Assembly: GCA_025766275.1 (NCBI GenBank)
Contig: JAFKAC010000042.1
Coordinates: forward strand, 248,001 to 312,000
DNA: 64,000 bases
Direction of reading: 5' to 3'
DNA from: Lactarius indigo
Lineage: Eukaryota > Basidiomycota > Agaricomycetes > Russulales > Russulaceae
Shown here: positions 30,570-42,100 of the stretch, in pieces
Numbering within the stretch: the stretch's first letter is position 1
How the letters are laid out: the number at the start of each line of letters is the position of its first letter
Translations under genes and position numbers: made by a program
The notes under the pieces: generated by a model
Told to the model about the DNA's origin: nothing
Seen by the model: the letters and a program-made list of their open reading frames with translations, nothing else
The model's database searches: none

Positions 30570-32750
30570 AGATTCTGGAAGCGAAAATACCACGTGCACC
30601 TGTCCAATATGCCGATCCTTCACTCCTGCCTCAACTCCAGTACCACTGTTGATGAGTACTATATCGTGTTGGGCGGGAATGAGCTGGTCCTTTTTGTTCT
30701 GTTGTTTGGGGTGGCAGTGAATGATATCAGCAGTGACGAGTTTGCCGGTCCAAGGATCTTCTCAAAGGTATTTGATATTGTGCCACACCGGAAAGCGACA
30801 GATTGAGAGATGGATGTCATTTGCCTCATCTTCCAGCTGGGAATAAGTGAGCCCTGTATGCGTCAGTCCAGCGACATATCGCCCGATAGCTGCGCGAAAG
30901 TGGATTGCACCATAACTTTCTTATAATCGGTCAATTGGAGCAGAGGCGACCATCGGACGAATCGCCATCTTCAAAATACAACGATGGTCAAGTCCTGGAG
31001 GGACCCAATTGATGGACTTTGGTGCAGGGCACCCATCAAGTCACCACTGAATATACTTGGTATGACAAACCATCTTCTCCTTCCACTCTAGCCATAGTGC
31101 CATTTGAGGGAACTCGTCCTTGTGATTGGTTGCAGCATAGGCATCCTTCGCGAGGTCGATGTGCAACCGTTCAGTATACTCAGTATTGAAGTTGTCAGTG
31201 GTCCCAAAAAGTTTTATCGAACAGCAGTAATGTTTTGCGAAGTGGAGCTTGGGTATGTTGAAGTTGTCCCGAATGCCGAGGGAGATGAAGATGTGCTTGT
31301 TGTTGTGAAATTACTGGAGCGCTGCATCCATCTTCTGTAATGTTTCGGTTGTGTGAACTGGGTATTGTGCGAGATAAAGAAAGTCCAACAATTTGCGTAA
31401 CGCGCACACAAGGGCACCGCTATCTCGTCTATCTGGAAGTGGAATGTCGAGTACCAAAGCCAGGAGAAAGCAACAAATCTGACCGTGCTCGGTACCAGAA
31501 ACACAAGAGAGACTGCTAATACCCTTCAAGAACAATCAGGTGTTGTGATTTGGTGGGAGATGATGGCAGTGAGCATCAATTTCAGCAGCCCCAAAGATCT
31601 CTGTTGTCCAATGGATCGTGTGCTTCATTACTCCCTGATATAGTTGGTGAAGGATGTCTGGTGTGATTGAGCGATAAACGTGGGCATATGGGAGATCCTT
31701 CCAAAATGGCTCTGTAACGGGCTTGACACCAAGCTCTTTGCATGACTCGAAAAAGGCTGCCGGATCGTCATTGAAGTTGTGGAGCGTGTTGAGGAGAGTG
31801 TGCAAGTCACACCAGCCAGTAGGGATCTCTGGACCTGTGTCTCCAAGTTTGTCGCGTGGCTCGGGGCACTGAGCACATTCACCGGTCTTTGTACAGGTGA
31901 CGAGTACCTGCTCAGGATAATCCCCGATGAAGCAGGCGTATATTGGGTGACAGCACCGACTAATGCTGTCTGCGCTGGCCATTGTGACGCCATTCCTGCC
32001 AGGTTTGATGATCAGCGAAAGGATTTTTGACAAACAAGCGTGGTAAAGGTTGATAAGGCAGCGTCAGCGAGAGGCCTTACTGGCGATGTGGGGAAGTCGA
32101 GATGTTGGAAGGTAGGCAATGAGAACATATGCATGCGACGAAGGACAGTGATGGATCTCTTTTGGAATGTTGCCGATTGTCATGTACAGTGGATAGGCAG
32201 ACTTATTCCAGAATAAAGTGATTTGAGTCTTGTCGCTTGAGAGAATGATAGGAATTGTTACGGTTCCGAGGGACCGTACGTTTGCTAAGTCACGCGGAGC
32301 TGTGCTCAACGCAGTCGGGAGAGTCGAGACTTTATGTTTCTGAACACAAGTCGAGTTTCGGGGATACCTTGGCTCAACTCAAAGAGTATCACAAGGGAGA
32401 GGGGAGTTCACGCGGGGTTCTGAGGACAAGACAAGTGGATTCGGATTCGAGAACTAAGAGTAGACAAAGAATGTACTACTCTACTAGCTACGTCTTATAG
32501 TCGTACATACTGGGGTTTTCGGGGGCTGTTTTCTACAAGCCACGTCACCTATCGATTGCTACGTGGACAATTCGTGATACTAGCACCATAAGGCGTGCTT
32601 AAGGCGAAACCAGACTTCTGCAAAACTTACGAGGACGAAGATGTGGACGCGCGTTGCGTGATGTGACGTCACGATGTCACGTGACTGTGACAGGAATGAT
32701 TGTTTTTCCGGCACCTGCATCTCGGTCTAACACTTTCTGTTCAAGCTGAT
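30570..32750 (-). pseudogene. Plavaka-type transposase, broken
   Basis: The minus-strand reading in several frames gives the typical Plavaka blocks in order: SSDKTQITLFWNKSAYPLYM with TIGNIPKEIHH (about 32130-32250), CEPRDKLG-like segment and DLPYAHVYRSITPDILHQL (about 31600-31720), GISSLSCVSGTEHGQICCF (about 31470), IKLFGTTDNFNTEYTERLH (about 31190), and the end HVVFSLPES near 30570. These are known from DNA transposases widespread in mushroom genomes, which cut and paste the element. Stops and shifts (for example after KYIQW near 31040), a 437-bp solo LTR, and loss of the N-terminus show that it is dead. C inserted at its 3' end. Confidence 0.85.
32256..32692. repeat. Solo LTR I (437 bp) in the Plavaka gene
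   Basis: TGTTACGG..TGTGACA with TSD GGAAT (32251-32255 and 32693-32697). Removing it restores the Plavaka reading into ..TIIP and IILSSDKTQ. No second copy in the window. Confidence 0.85.
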
Positions 32751-33087
32751 GTGTTAGTTAGATTATATAGAATTGAATGCGTGACTTACTTGTGTGGACC
32801 ACCACTAGTGTTGCGGGAACTTGCAGCTTTTCCCAGCTTCAGCCGAGAGCTGCAGCCGGCTTGTACATAGCCAGATGTAGCCGAGCACAGACTTGAATCC
32901 CCACTTGGATAGGTCTGTTCCAGCTCTGCTCAGCAGCTCCGCTCAGCTCCAATTTGGCTTGCCAGGTGGCTAAGCCACTATCCCTCTCAACTGACTGAGC
33001 GAAATCGCAGAGCACCACATACTCAAGTCTCAGTTGTTTCAACTTGTTTGTAATTTATCTCTTTGTACAGTGTACACCGAGCCCTTC
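32751..33087. other. Intergenic stretch ahead of the kinase
   Basis: No gene is recognised. Several GCAGCT and CAGCTC inverted motifs occur (32825-32960). It may be the promoter and leader of the kinase. Confidence 0.4.
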
Positions 33088-35471
33088 ATGATGGTCACCC
33101 CCCCAAACTCCAACAAAGTGCCTGTCCCTTTTGTGACCCCAGTGCACACGCACAGCTCGACGACTGGATATCTTAATGCAAGGTACCTCTCACGAGATCA
33201 AATCTTACATGTCATGTCACAGGAAATGGCCCCATTTTTTGTTGGCCCTATGCCTCCTCAAGAGTTTCTTTCCACTTTTCTTTTGGGTTCACGATCTTGG
33301 GCTTCGAGCTTCGAGGCCGGCATGTTTGACGCTCTAGCCAACTCTCGGTCCAAGACCTCGATGTACCAGGCATTTGTGAGTATTTGGACCTCCCACAGCA
33401 CTTTAGGTACTGAAAATGAGCTCTTAGATCGATATTGTTCAACCACACCTCAAGACAATCTATATGCGTGACACATCACGCTCGCCAGACAAGGCCCTCG
33501 CTGATCACTCAGTTTCCTTCTCACCCGACTGTACAGTTTACGACGAATCCAGCAAAAACTTCACTGACAACGATTCCGCTTCCAGTGACTTCTGCATCGA
33601 GTTTAAATTCAGAGCAGAGGAAGACGCCTTCTCGACCGATTTCACGGATGAAGGGCCAGCCGTTTCAAGTCCCACTCGAATCATGAGTCAAAAGCCCAAA
33701 GGGATCACAACAGCCGGTCAAATTACTACGTACATGGCTTTGCAACTAGACTGCCAGTACCGCACACATGTCTTCAGCGTCCTCGTGGTCAAGGATTGCA
33801 CACGGCTCATTCGATGGGATCGAAGTGGCGCAATCGTCACTGCACCTATTTATTATCAACATGATCCTGCACTATTGGATTTCTTCACTCTTTACGACCA
33901 AGCAGAGAGACCGGTGCGAGGACATGATATCAGTGTTCGCGTTGCCAGACAAGCGGAGACACTGAAAGCTGCTTGTGCTAGCAACGAATTTCTCATTTCT
34001 CAGGAGCTTCTCATCGTCACCATCCCTCTTCAAGGACGCGAGTCTAAGTGGGGCGAGTACATCATCAAACCACCTGTTGCCTGATTTTATACGCCTCCTG
34101 GCCGCGCGACTCGCACCTCAATTGCATACAACATCCATAGGGACCGCATCGTCTTCTTCAAAGATTCCTGGAGGGTTGCCTGCGATGGAATAAAGAGGGA
34201 GGGTGAGCTCTACACAATTCTTAACCACGCATGCATACCCAATGTCCCTCGCTGCTCGGCCTCTGGTGACGTTGGCGAGGACATCTACCACTCTACGCGT
34301 ACTAGCCAATTTGCTAATGCACCCTGGGCGCTGACATCGTCGAAACACAAATTCACCCCTCACCGCCACCACCGATTAATCCTTGATGACATTGGTAAAA
34401 AGTTGGAAACCTTCCAATGCAGTAAGGACATGGTACACACCGTTCTCGCAGCATTGATTGGTGCATATCCTGCCCTCTCTACTTTCCTTGACTGTCGACT
34501 GACTGCTTCCAGCTCATTGTGACGCCTACAATAAATGCAGGATCCTTCATCGCGACATCAGCCCCAACAACATCCTATTGACAGAGTGCTCTAACTTCAA
34601 AGGTGGAATGCTCATCGACTGGGACCTTTGTAAAATGGTTGATCTGGATGACCTGTCTGCAGGAGGGGCTTGCCAATCCACTCGTACAGTATGTTATTTC
34701 AACCCCCCCGTCTGGCACTTTCTTAACGAGAAGATTGATTTGCAGGGTATGTGGCAGTTTATGGTGGCGGACCTCATTGGGAACCCCAAGATCAACCAGA
34801 CTTTCATTCACGACATCGAGTCCGCATTTTTTGTTTTGCTATGGATGGCTACCCACTATGTCCAAGCTGAACTACAGACGGATCACCTGTCTGGTCTTGT
34901 CAACTCAGTCTTTCATCCACAGATCTTCAGAAGCTCTGGAGGACCAGGGAAAATTATGTTCATGCATGGTGAAGAAGAACTTGACGGGCTCGTCTTTCGT
35001 GACAATGCCCCTCTCACTCAACTCCTGTGCACTTTGAAGGAGCTACTTGCTGTTCGTCATAGGAAACGGCCAGAGGCGCCTCATCCTCACAGGCTCAATA
35101 TAAATGATGTGATCCATCAAGCTCTTCATGAAGGTGCTCAGGGGATCACATTATCTTTGGAACTGTCCGCTGCCAACGAGCTGTCGCAAGATGAAAAGGA
35201 GTTCCAAGCGCGACTCCAAGAGTACAATAACCGCATGTCAGCCCTCAGTGACCACATGGTCATTATCTCTGTCATCACTAAAGCTATCAATAATGGAGAT
35301 GCTCCTTGGCCAGCCTTTGAACCTGCCAAAAAGCAGGCGCTTGTTCTCCCCCATACCGAGAAGTTGGCCATACGTTCAGGTTCCAAGAGATGCAGGGAAG
35401 CAGCAGTGGAGTGCAAAAGTGGGGACCTTGTGGAATGGCAGGCATCGCCGAAGCAAAACAAGTCACTTTGA
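33088..35471 (+). pseudogene. FunK1-type protein kinase with one in-frame TGA
   Basis: Fungal-specific kinase family common in mushroom genomes; such enzymes phosphorylate unknown targets. Start ATG 33088 (or 33091). Three introns of normal size are inferred: 33376-33427 (52 nt), 34461-34512 (52 nt) and 34689-34745 (57 nt). Each restores the frame. Motifs: YTPPGRATR (about 34091), VFFKDSWR with the ATP-binding Lys (about 34150), EGELYTIL (34200), HRDISPNNIL as catalytic loop (34542-34571), LIDWDL in place of DFG (34610). The C-terminal tail is basic. A TGA at 34082-34084, just before the YTPPGRATR block, interrupts an otherwise full gene. It may be a CGA or TGG changed by C:G to T:A transition, or an unseen splice could avoid it. 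Everything else looks functional, so the inactivation would be recent. Confidence 0.85.
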
Positions 35472-35996
35472 TAGCTCGCGTTTTCACTGTCTGTCATCAT
35501 ACTGTCGATTTGTTTACTCTCACGTCTTAGTGTCGGCTGTTTGAATTATTGTAATCGTTCGCCATGCAATGACTTGGAGACCTTCAGCAAGGTCCACTTG
35601 ACTGCACGCAAGTCTGTTTACATCTGTTCGTATAATTACATATAGCAGGAGCAACTCAATGTTATTTTTTTTCCCACATCTGCATCAATGCCCCCTCGAC
35701 GTGCTCCCAAGGCTCTGAAGGCCAAAGTTGTCAATAATGTCCCCTCAGACACACAGGAGGGCTTGCCAACTCCTGCTGCTGTGCCCTCTCGTCCTTTGAC
35801 TGGTCAGGTTCAAGTTTGGCGTACTCATTCCCGTGTGCCAGTGAGTTTGATATCGTTCAACATTGGGGTTATAGCTTGCAATCACGACTTAGTCTACTGC
35901 TACGAAGGCCAAAGTTGTCCCCACAGACCCATGAGACTCTTCAACTCCTGCTGCCCTGGTGACACGCCAGGGTCGGTATGCTTGGACTTGTGTACC

Positions 35997-36790
35997 TGTT
36001 ACGGTTTCACCCTCACGACCTCGACAAACGGCGATACGATGGACACAATCACATGATGAAAAAGAGGATAACGAAGAAAGGGCTGAGATAAGCCGAAGAC
36101 CAAAAGATAAGTGCCCCGGCCCACGATTCCACTGGACCTTCTGCGATGATGCGCAGAATTGTAGGTTCCACTGGCCCGGATAAAGCAATATCCACATCGC
36201 CCGTCACGTGACCCCGGCATGTGACCTGGCTAGAATGCACCGGAAGAGTCCAGATGAGCTTGTGCCTGGCTGACTGATGTTTGGTACCTGATGACTGATA
36301 CTGATTGCGGATGACTCATAGATGATTACACTGTTACGATAAGGATGACTGATGTCTCGTTCTGATTGGATGACCAACTGTATGCTGACTGATGATTACA
36401 CACTCCCGATGACACTCTTACTGTACGATTACTCACCCTAGGATCGTTGTATTAGGGTTTCTGAGTTTGAACCGAACGATAGCTGGAGTATAAGTAGAGT
36501 AGTTTGTATTCCCTACTCTCCAGCTTGAGATCTTGTGGAATTGTACCTGCTGTTTGCGGTTCTCCCTCTATCTTTTGAGCTGGGCTGTCTGCTCATTTCC
36601 CTTCCTGCTCTCTCTTATCTGCCATTTTCTGCCTCTCAGTACTTCTGTCTGATAAAAGGCTGCCAGTACCTTTGTCGACTAGGGGACACCTTGGCTGTGA
36701 CTGCCTCCCCCGTAAGTTGGCTGACTGTTTGGGGCATTGTGTTCCCACAGTTTCGTCCAAGTTGGACACTACGGACGTACAACCGTAACA
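35997..36790 (+). repeat. Solo LTR H3 (794 bp)
   Basis: Same orientation as H1, TSD GTACC (35992-35996 and 36791-36795), inserted in the N-terminal region of the hAT gene. Confidence 0.88.
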
Positions 36791-37272
36791 GTACCGGTGA
36801 GTTTGATACAATTCTAACATCGAGGATTTTTGCTTTGATGTCCACAAGCCTACTGCAATCAAGCCCATCGCACATGACAGCGATGGTGAAGAATTTGAGC
36901 TTCCCGACATTGATAGCGACAGTCCCCAGGATGAGCCAGCTTCCGATCCCTCAAAAGGCTTTCTCACACCACAATCCAACACTCTTGCCACCTTAGACTC
37001 CAATGCTTGGCCTCCAGTCAGCAATATGGAGCTCTTTTTTGACAAGTTTTATAATGAGGATGGCAAGAAGATGAGACAGTGCAATGCATGTTTGTAAGTC
37101 ATCAAAATATTATTTGTGCCGTGATTCTGATGAGGCACCAGGATGGAGGGTCTTAGTGAAGAAAAGGCACATTGCTATGGTCCGAAGACAGGCAATAGTA
37201 ACCTTCGGAAACACCTGGTTGCAAAGCACGATGCCTTGTACAGGGACACTGCTAAGGCTCACAGATGGAAGC

Positions 37273-37651
37273 GTGATTCACCATTGTTCCCACTGCAACT
37301 CCCCTTTGTTCCCCTTATATCGTCTCACTTGTTCCGAGACTGGCAATGGCGCCATCTGTTTGTACTCGCCATACAGGTCACTATCTATTTAAACCTAGTC
37401 CTATCTAGCTTGTACGGTAGACTAGACTTCTTGTGTAATACTACACCAGAATACCATTGTGCCCTTTACCATCTCAAGAACCCCCTGCCTTTGCTAGACC
37501 TTCGAGTCTTAGCATTCCTCTATGATCCAAGTGACTAACGTCCTTGTGATCCTTGTGCATCATCACACTGAAACCAAGCCTTGGAGCTTGCGTTACTGCG
37601 ATCCGGCTGACTTGGTACAGGTCATATCCAACGCCCCTGTAGTGGCGTTAC
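37273..37651 (+). repeat. 5'-truncated LTR of the X family in the hAT gene
   Basis: Matches the last two thirds of the X LTR (4717-5100 reversed), ending GGCGTTACA. No TSD is visible. It replaces part of the hAT coding sequence, so a deletion or repair event rather than simple insertion is likely. Confidence 0.75.
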
Positions 37652-38559
37652 AGATTGCTTGGGATGCTAATAACAATCTCTCTCTGAAAGCCGCTCTAAT
37701 TGGCTTTCACCGCCTCACGGGTGCACATACGGGTAAAAATATCGCTAGTGCCATCTTGTCTCTCATGGATCACGCCAATATTACATCGAAGGTATGTAAC
37801 CGTGTCTTGATACCAAGAACCTTACTGAAAACCATAGATCGGCCATTTCACTCTTGACAATGCCTCAAATAATGCGGCTGCTATGAAAGAGTTGCAGGAA
37901 TTACTTGTCAACGAGCGTGACATCGCATTCGATCATCTCAATAACCGTATCATGTGCTACCCCCACGTCATCAACATCTGCTCTGCCCACATCGTCGCTG
38001 CAAGTACTCGAGTCAGCAAGAAATACCTGGACAGCAACAGTTTGGATGGTGACAACGACAACAAATTTGACCCTATTTCCCCTTGTCATTGAACAGGGCC
38101 CAAACTCGATGAGGCGTTCATTGCATCGCAGCCACCAGGGCGTCGGGCGTGGCTTAGGAGTCTGAAAAGCGATCCCATCAAACACGTTGCAGATATTGTC
38201 TGCTACATACACGCATCGGATGCCAGAAAGCAGACATTCGCGGGGATCGTCCGGCTCTGTACCAAGGATGACCCCGAGTTATGCAATGCTTGGCCACTCC
38301 AACTCATTCAGCACATCAAGACTCGATGGGATTCGGTTTACCTCATGCTCCAACGTTTCCGTTTTCTTCGAAAGGTGAGCTTAGATGCTATAATGGTCCA
38401 TCAGTACTAATTCTAGATATTAAGGCCATAGATATGTATTTTGCTAATGAACCGCCCATTGAGTCTATGAGATTAAGCGCTATGGACTGGGAGCTCCTGG
38501 AGAGCATAGAAGGTGTTCTAGAGGTATATTCTCCGAATACATTTCGCATGTCACGTTAA

Positions 38560-39169
38560 TGATGAACAGACACATAAGAACTATACTCACGGTGACTGAT
38601 AAGACTGTGGTGAGATATAGAAGGTGACTGGAAAGCAGCACAGGGGTGTCAAGCAGAGTGAAGCAAAGTGGAAGTCTGGCACACAACAGAGTGAGAACTG
38701 ATATTAGTATTACAGGAGAGGGACTTTACCTGGCACACAACAGAGTGAGAACTGATGTGGACCAGGGCGTACAGAGTACTCTACTTATACTATACAGGGG
38801 TGTGACACTAGTACAAGGACAGTAACATAGAGTCACGGAATACAAGGAGCGTTGTTCTATATACAGGACAAAAGGAATGTACCAAAGGAGAACAAGGCGA
38901 CCAGAACAAAGAAAGTCTAGACAAGTATGATATCATAGTGACATCACAATAAAGATAACGCCGCAAAGAGAACAAAGGAAGGAGTACAATGAAGTGTCCA
39001 GAGTGTTCTACATGATGTCATTGTACATGATGTCATAGATAAGCTAAGAAGTCCGAGATTGTACAGATCATATAATCTAATCTACAGGTCCAATATATCT
39101 TATCTTAAAGCAGTCCATATCTGCAAGTCCTTTTAGAGCCGCTAAGTGCGCGCGGGCCACTTATCAACA
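38560..39169 (-). repeat. 3' LTR of copia F
   Basis: TGTTGATAAGTG..GTTCATCA on the minus strand. Identical to the 5' LTR apart from one A/G difference near 38592. A TATA-like site lies about 38772 (sense GTATAAGTAG). Confidence 0.95.
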
Positions 39170-39188
39170 TCTCCCCGTGATCTACAAT

Positions 39189-42100
39189 CTAAGTACACAA
39201 GAGTCCCATGTCATCATTGTGCTTCTGCAGCAGGACACGCGGTAGTGACTTTGTAAAGCCGTCCGCAACCATATCCACAGTAGGAGTTCTAATGAGGGTG
39301 ATGGTCCCCTTTTCGATGTACTCCCTAATGACATGATGCCGTATGGCAATGTGCTTAGACCGTCTCCCAGTGACAGGGTTCAAGGCCAAGTCAATGGCAC
39401 CCTTATTATCACCATGAAGTGGGATGGGGTCGTCGACCTCGTACCCGAGTTCCGTGAGGAAGCTCTGATACCACGCAGCCTGGTTAGCCGCGTCGGTCAT
39501 GGCCATGTATTCCGCTTCCGTTGTGTTTTGGGCAACAGTCTTTTGCTTGCGCGAAGACCAGCTTATTGCACCGTTAGCTAGTAGGAACACATAACCAGAG
39601 GTGGAGTGGCGGTCATCAGTCTGGTCAGCCAGACTGGAATCAGTGTAGCCATGAAGGCCATCGCCATTGGCGCCATCATAGACAATACGCATATCCATAG
39701 TTCCCACTAAGTAGGATAGGACATACTGCGCAAGTCGCAGATGTTGTGGTGAAGGATTTGCTGCGTACTGCGCCAAACGTGACACAGCGAAGGAGATATC
39801 TGGCCTAGTGCCAATCTGCACATAAAGCAGACTCCCAATCAAGGACTGGTAATGGGAAATATCTGAGGCAGTTGCCTGCGACGTATATTTAACCAGGTGC
39901 TCGTCAGCACCAGCGGGCAAGGGTGTGTTATGTGGTGTGGCATCAGACATGCCAAAGCGTTCAAGGACATCCTTGATGTAGCCAGACTGATCTATTTCGA
40001 TGCGTCTGAGGGAGCGGTCGCGCACAATGCGCATACCAAGATAAGACTCTATCTCCCCGAGATCTGTCATCTCATAGCGTTCAGACAAATCTGACTTCAA
40101 ACGCTTGATACCACTCAGCGAGGGACCCAGTATAGTGATGTCGTCAACGTAGACAATAACGAAGAGTGGATCATACCCCTCCCGTTGAGGCATCACATAT
40201 ATGCCAGCATCAGCAAACGTCCGCTTAAAGCCGAGTGCAGTTAGCACTCCATGGAGTTGCAAGTTCCATGCGCGGGAGGCCTGTTTGAGACCATAGATCG
40301 CCTTAACCAGGCGACACACCTTCGTCTCAGAGCCAGTGACAGTGAAACCTTGTGGCTGCTCCATGTAAATCTCTTCGTCAAGCACGCCATTGAGAAAAGC
40401 AGACTTAACATCCATCTGATGGATGTGCCAGTCCTCCAGCGCGGCCAACGCCAGAAGTAAACGTAGCGACTCAAATCGTGCGACGGGAGAGAAGGTTTCA
40501 TCAAAATCTATGCCAGGGATCTGCGTGAATCCCTTAGCCACCAAGCGAGCTCTGTAGCGGCCATCCGCTTTGAGCTTAAAGACCCATTTGGATTTTACTG
40601 CCTTGCGATTAGGCGGGAGATCCACTAACTCCCAAGTCCCATTTTTAGCTAGGGCGTCCATTTCGTACTGACATGCCTTAGACCACTCATCTGAAGCTGC
40701 AGACCGCATGGCCTCTGCATAGGTTGCAGGGTCTCGGCCAATAAAAGCAGCAGCCAGTAACTCCGCATACCCCAGACGCCTGCCGCGCCATGCCGCATTG
40801 TCTGCATTGAAGTAACGCGGATTAGGGACAGGGGCACGAGCACTGCGCCTTGGTGCATTGTCCATCTCACACAACAGCTGACTTCGCTGTGCATGATCCT
40901 CAAATCCCCCAGGCATTTCTGGTGAGGGAGGAGGGACATGGCGCATAATGCGCGTTGCACTAGGACGCGGCGGGGGTGAAGTGGGAGTGGCTTGCTCACG
41001 CTTTGGTGTGGTGGGCGGAGCCGGCAGAGTGGGTGGTGGTGTGGTAGGGCGTGGTTGGACTTGTGGGGGGTCTAGGAGCTTTTCAACATCCTCCTCCTCA
41101 CTACTACTGGAGTGTGCAGGGGAGGGGGCTCGCATTGGTGGTAACGCCGGCGGGTGAGGCACGGCAGTCACTGTTGTGCTAGGCACAACTGGTGGTGAAG
41201 GTGTGGGGTGTGTCTCAACACCCTGGAGGGACGGGAAGCTACTCTCGTCGAATGTCACATCCCTGGACACTCGAACGGAGCGGGTTGAGCGGTCCCAGAG
41301 CTTATAGCCCTTAGATTCGGGCTCAAACCCGATAAGCGTGACCTCAATGGCCTTCGCATCCAATTTGCGACGCTTATCAGCGGGTACGTGCATGTACCCC
41401 TTACATCCAAAGACGCGGAGATGTGAGACATCGGGCACTTTGCCAGAGTGCCAGAGCTCGTAAGGAGTGCGCCACTTAAGCCCACGGATTGGAGAGCGGT
41501 TATAGATGTGCACAGCTGCGCACACTGCATGCTCCCAGAAGCCTTTAGACATGCCAGCTGTGTGGAGCATGGACATTGCCTTATCCATAATGGTGCGGTT
41601 AAACCACTCGGCTTTTCCGTTGGACTGTGGTGAACCTGGCATCGTGAGGTGATGTTCTATCCCTTTCTGCTTAAGAATGTCCTGCGTGACACTCGACATG
41701 TATTCGCCACCGCGGTCAGAGTGCAGAGCGCGCAGTTTATGGCCAGACTGGGTTTCACCCCATGCCAAATACATCTGCAGCGACTTAGCAAACTGGTCCT
41801 TCGACTTAAGAAAGTGTACCACAGTGAACTTAGTGTGGTCGTCTATGAAGGTGGCAGTATAGGTCGAGCCTTGCAGGGACTGAGTCTGCATAGGACCGGC
41901 GAGGTCACTGTGCACAATCTCAAATTGACGAGTTGTCCTTTTGTTGGAAGACGCAGAAAAGGGTTGGCGAGTGGATTTACCCATCTCGCACCCACGGCAG
42001 ACTGTGTGGGCCGTGGTGGAGCTATCTATGTCCATGCCGGTAGTGGCAGAGGGACCATGCACCTTCAGCGCCGCAGAGGAGATGTGTCCCATGCGTTGAT

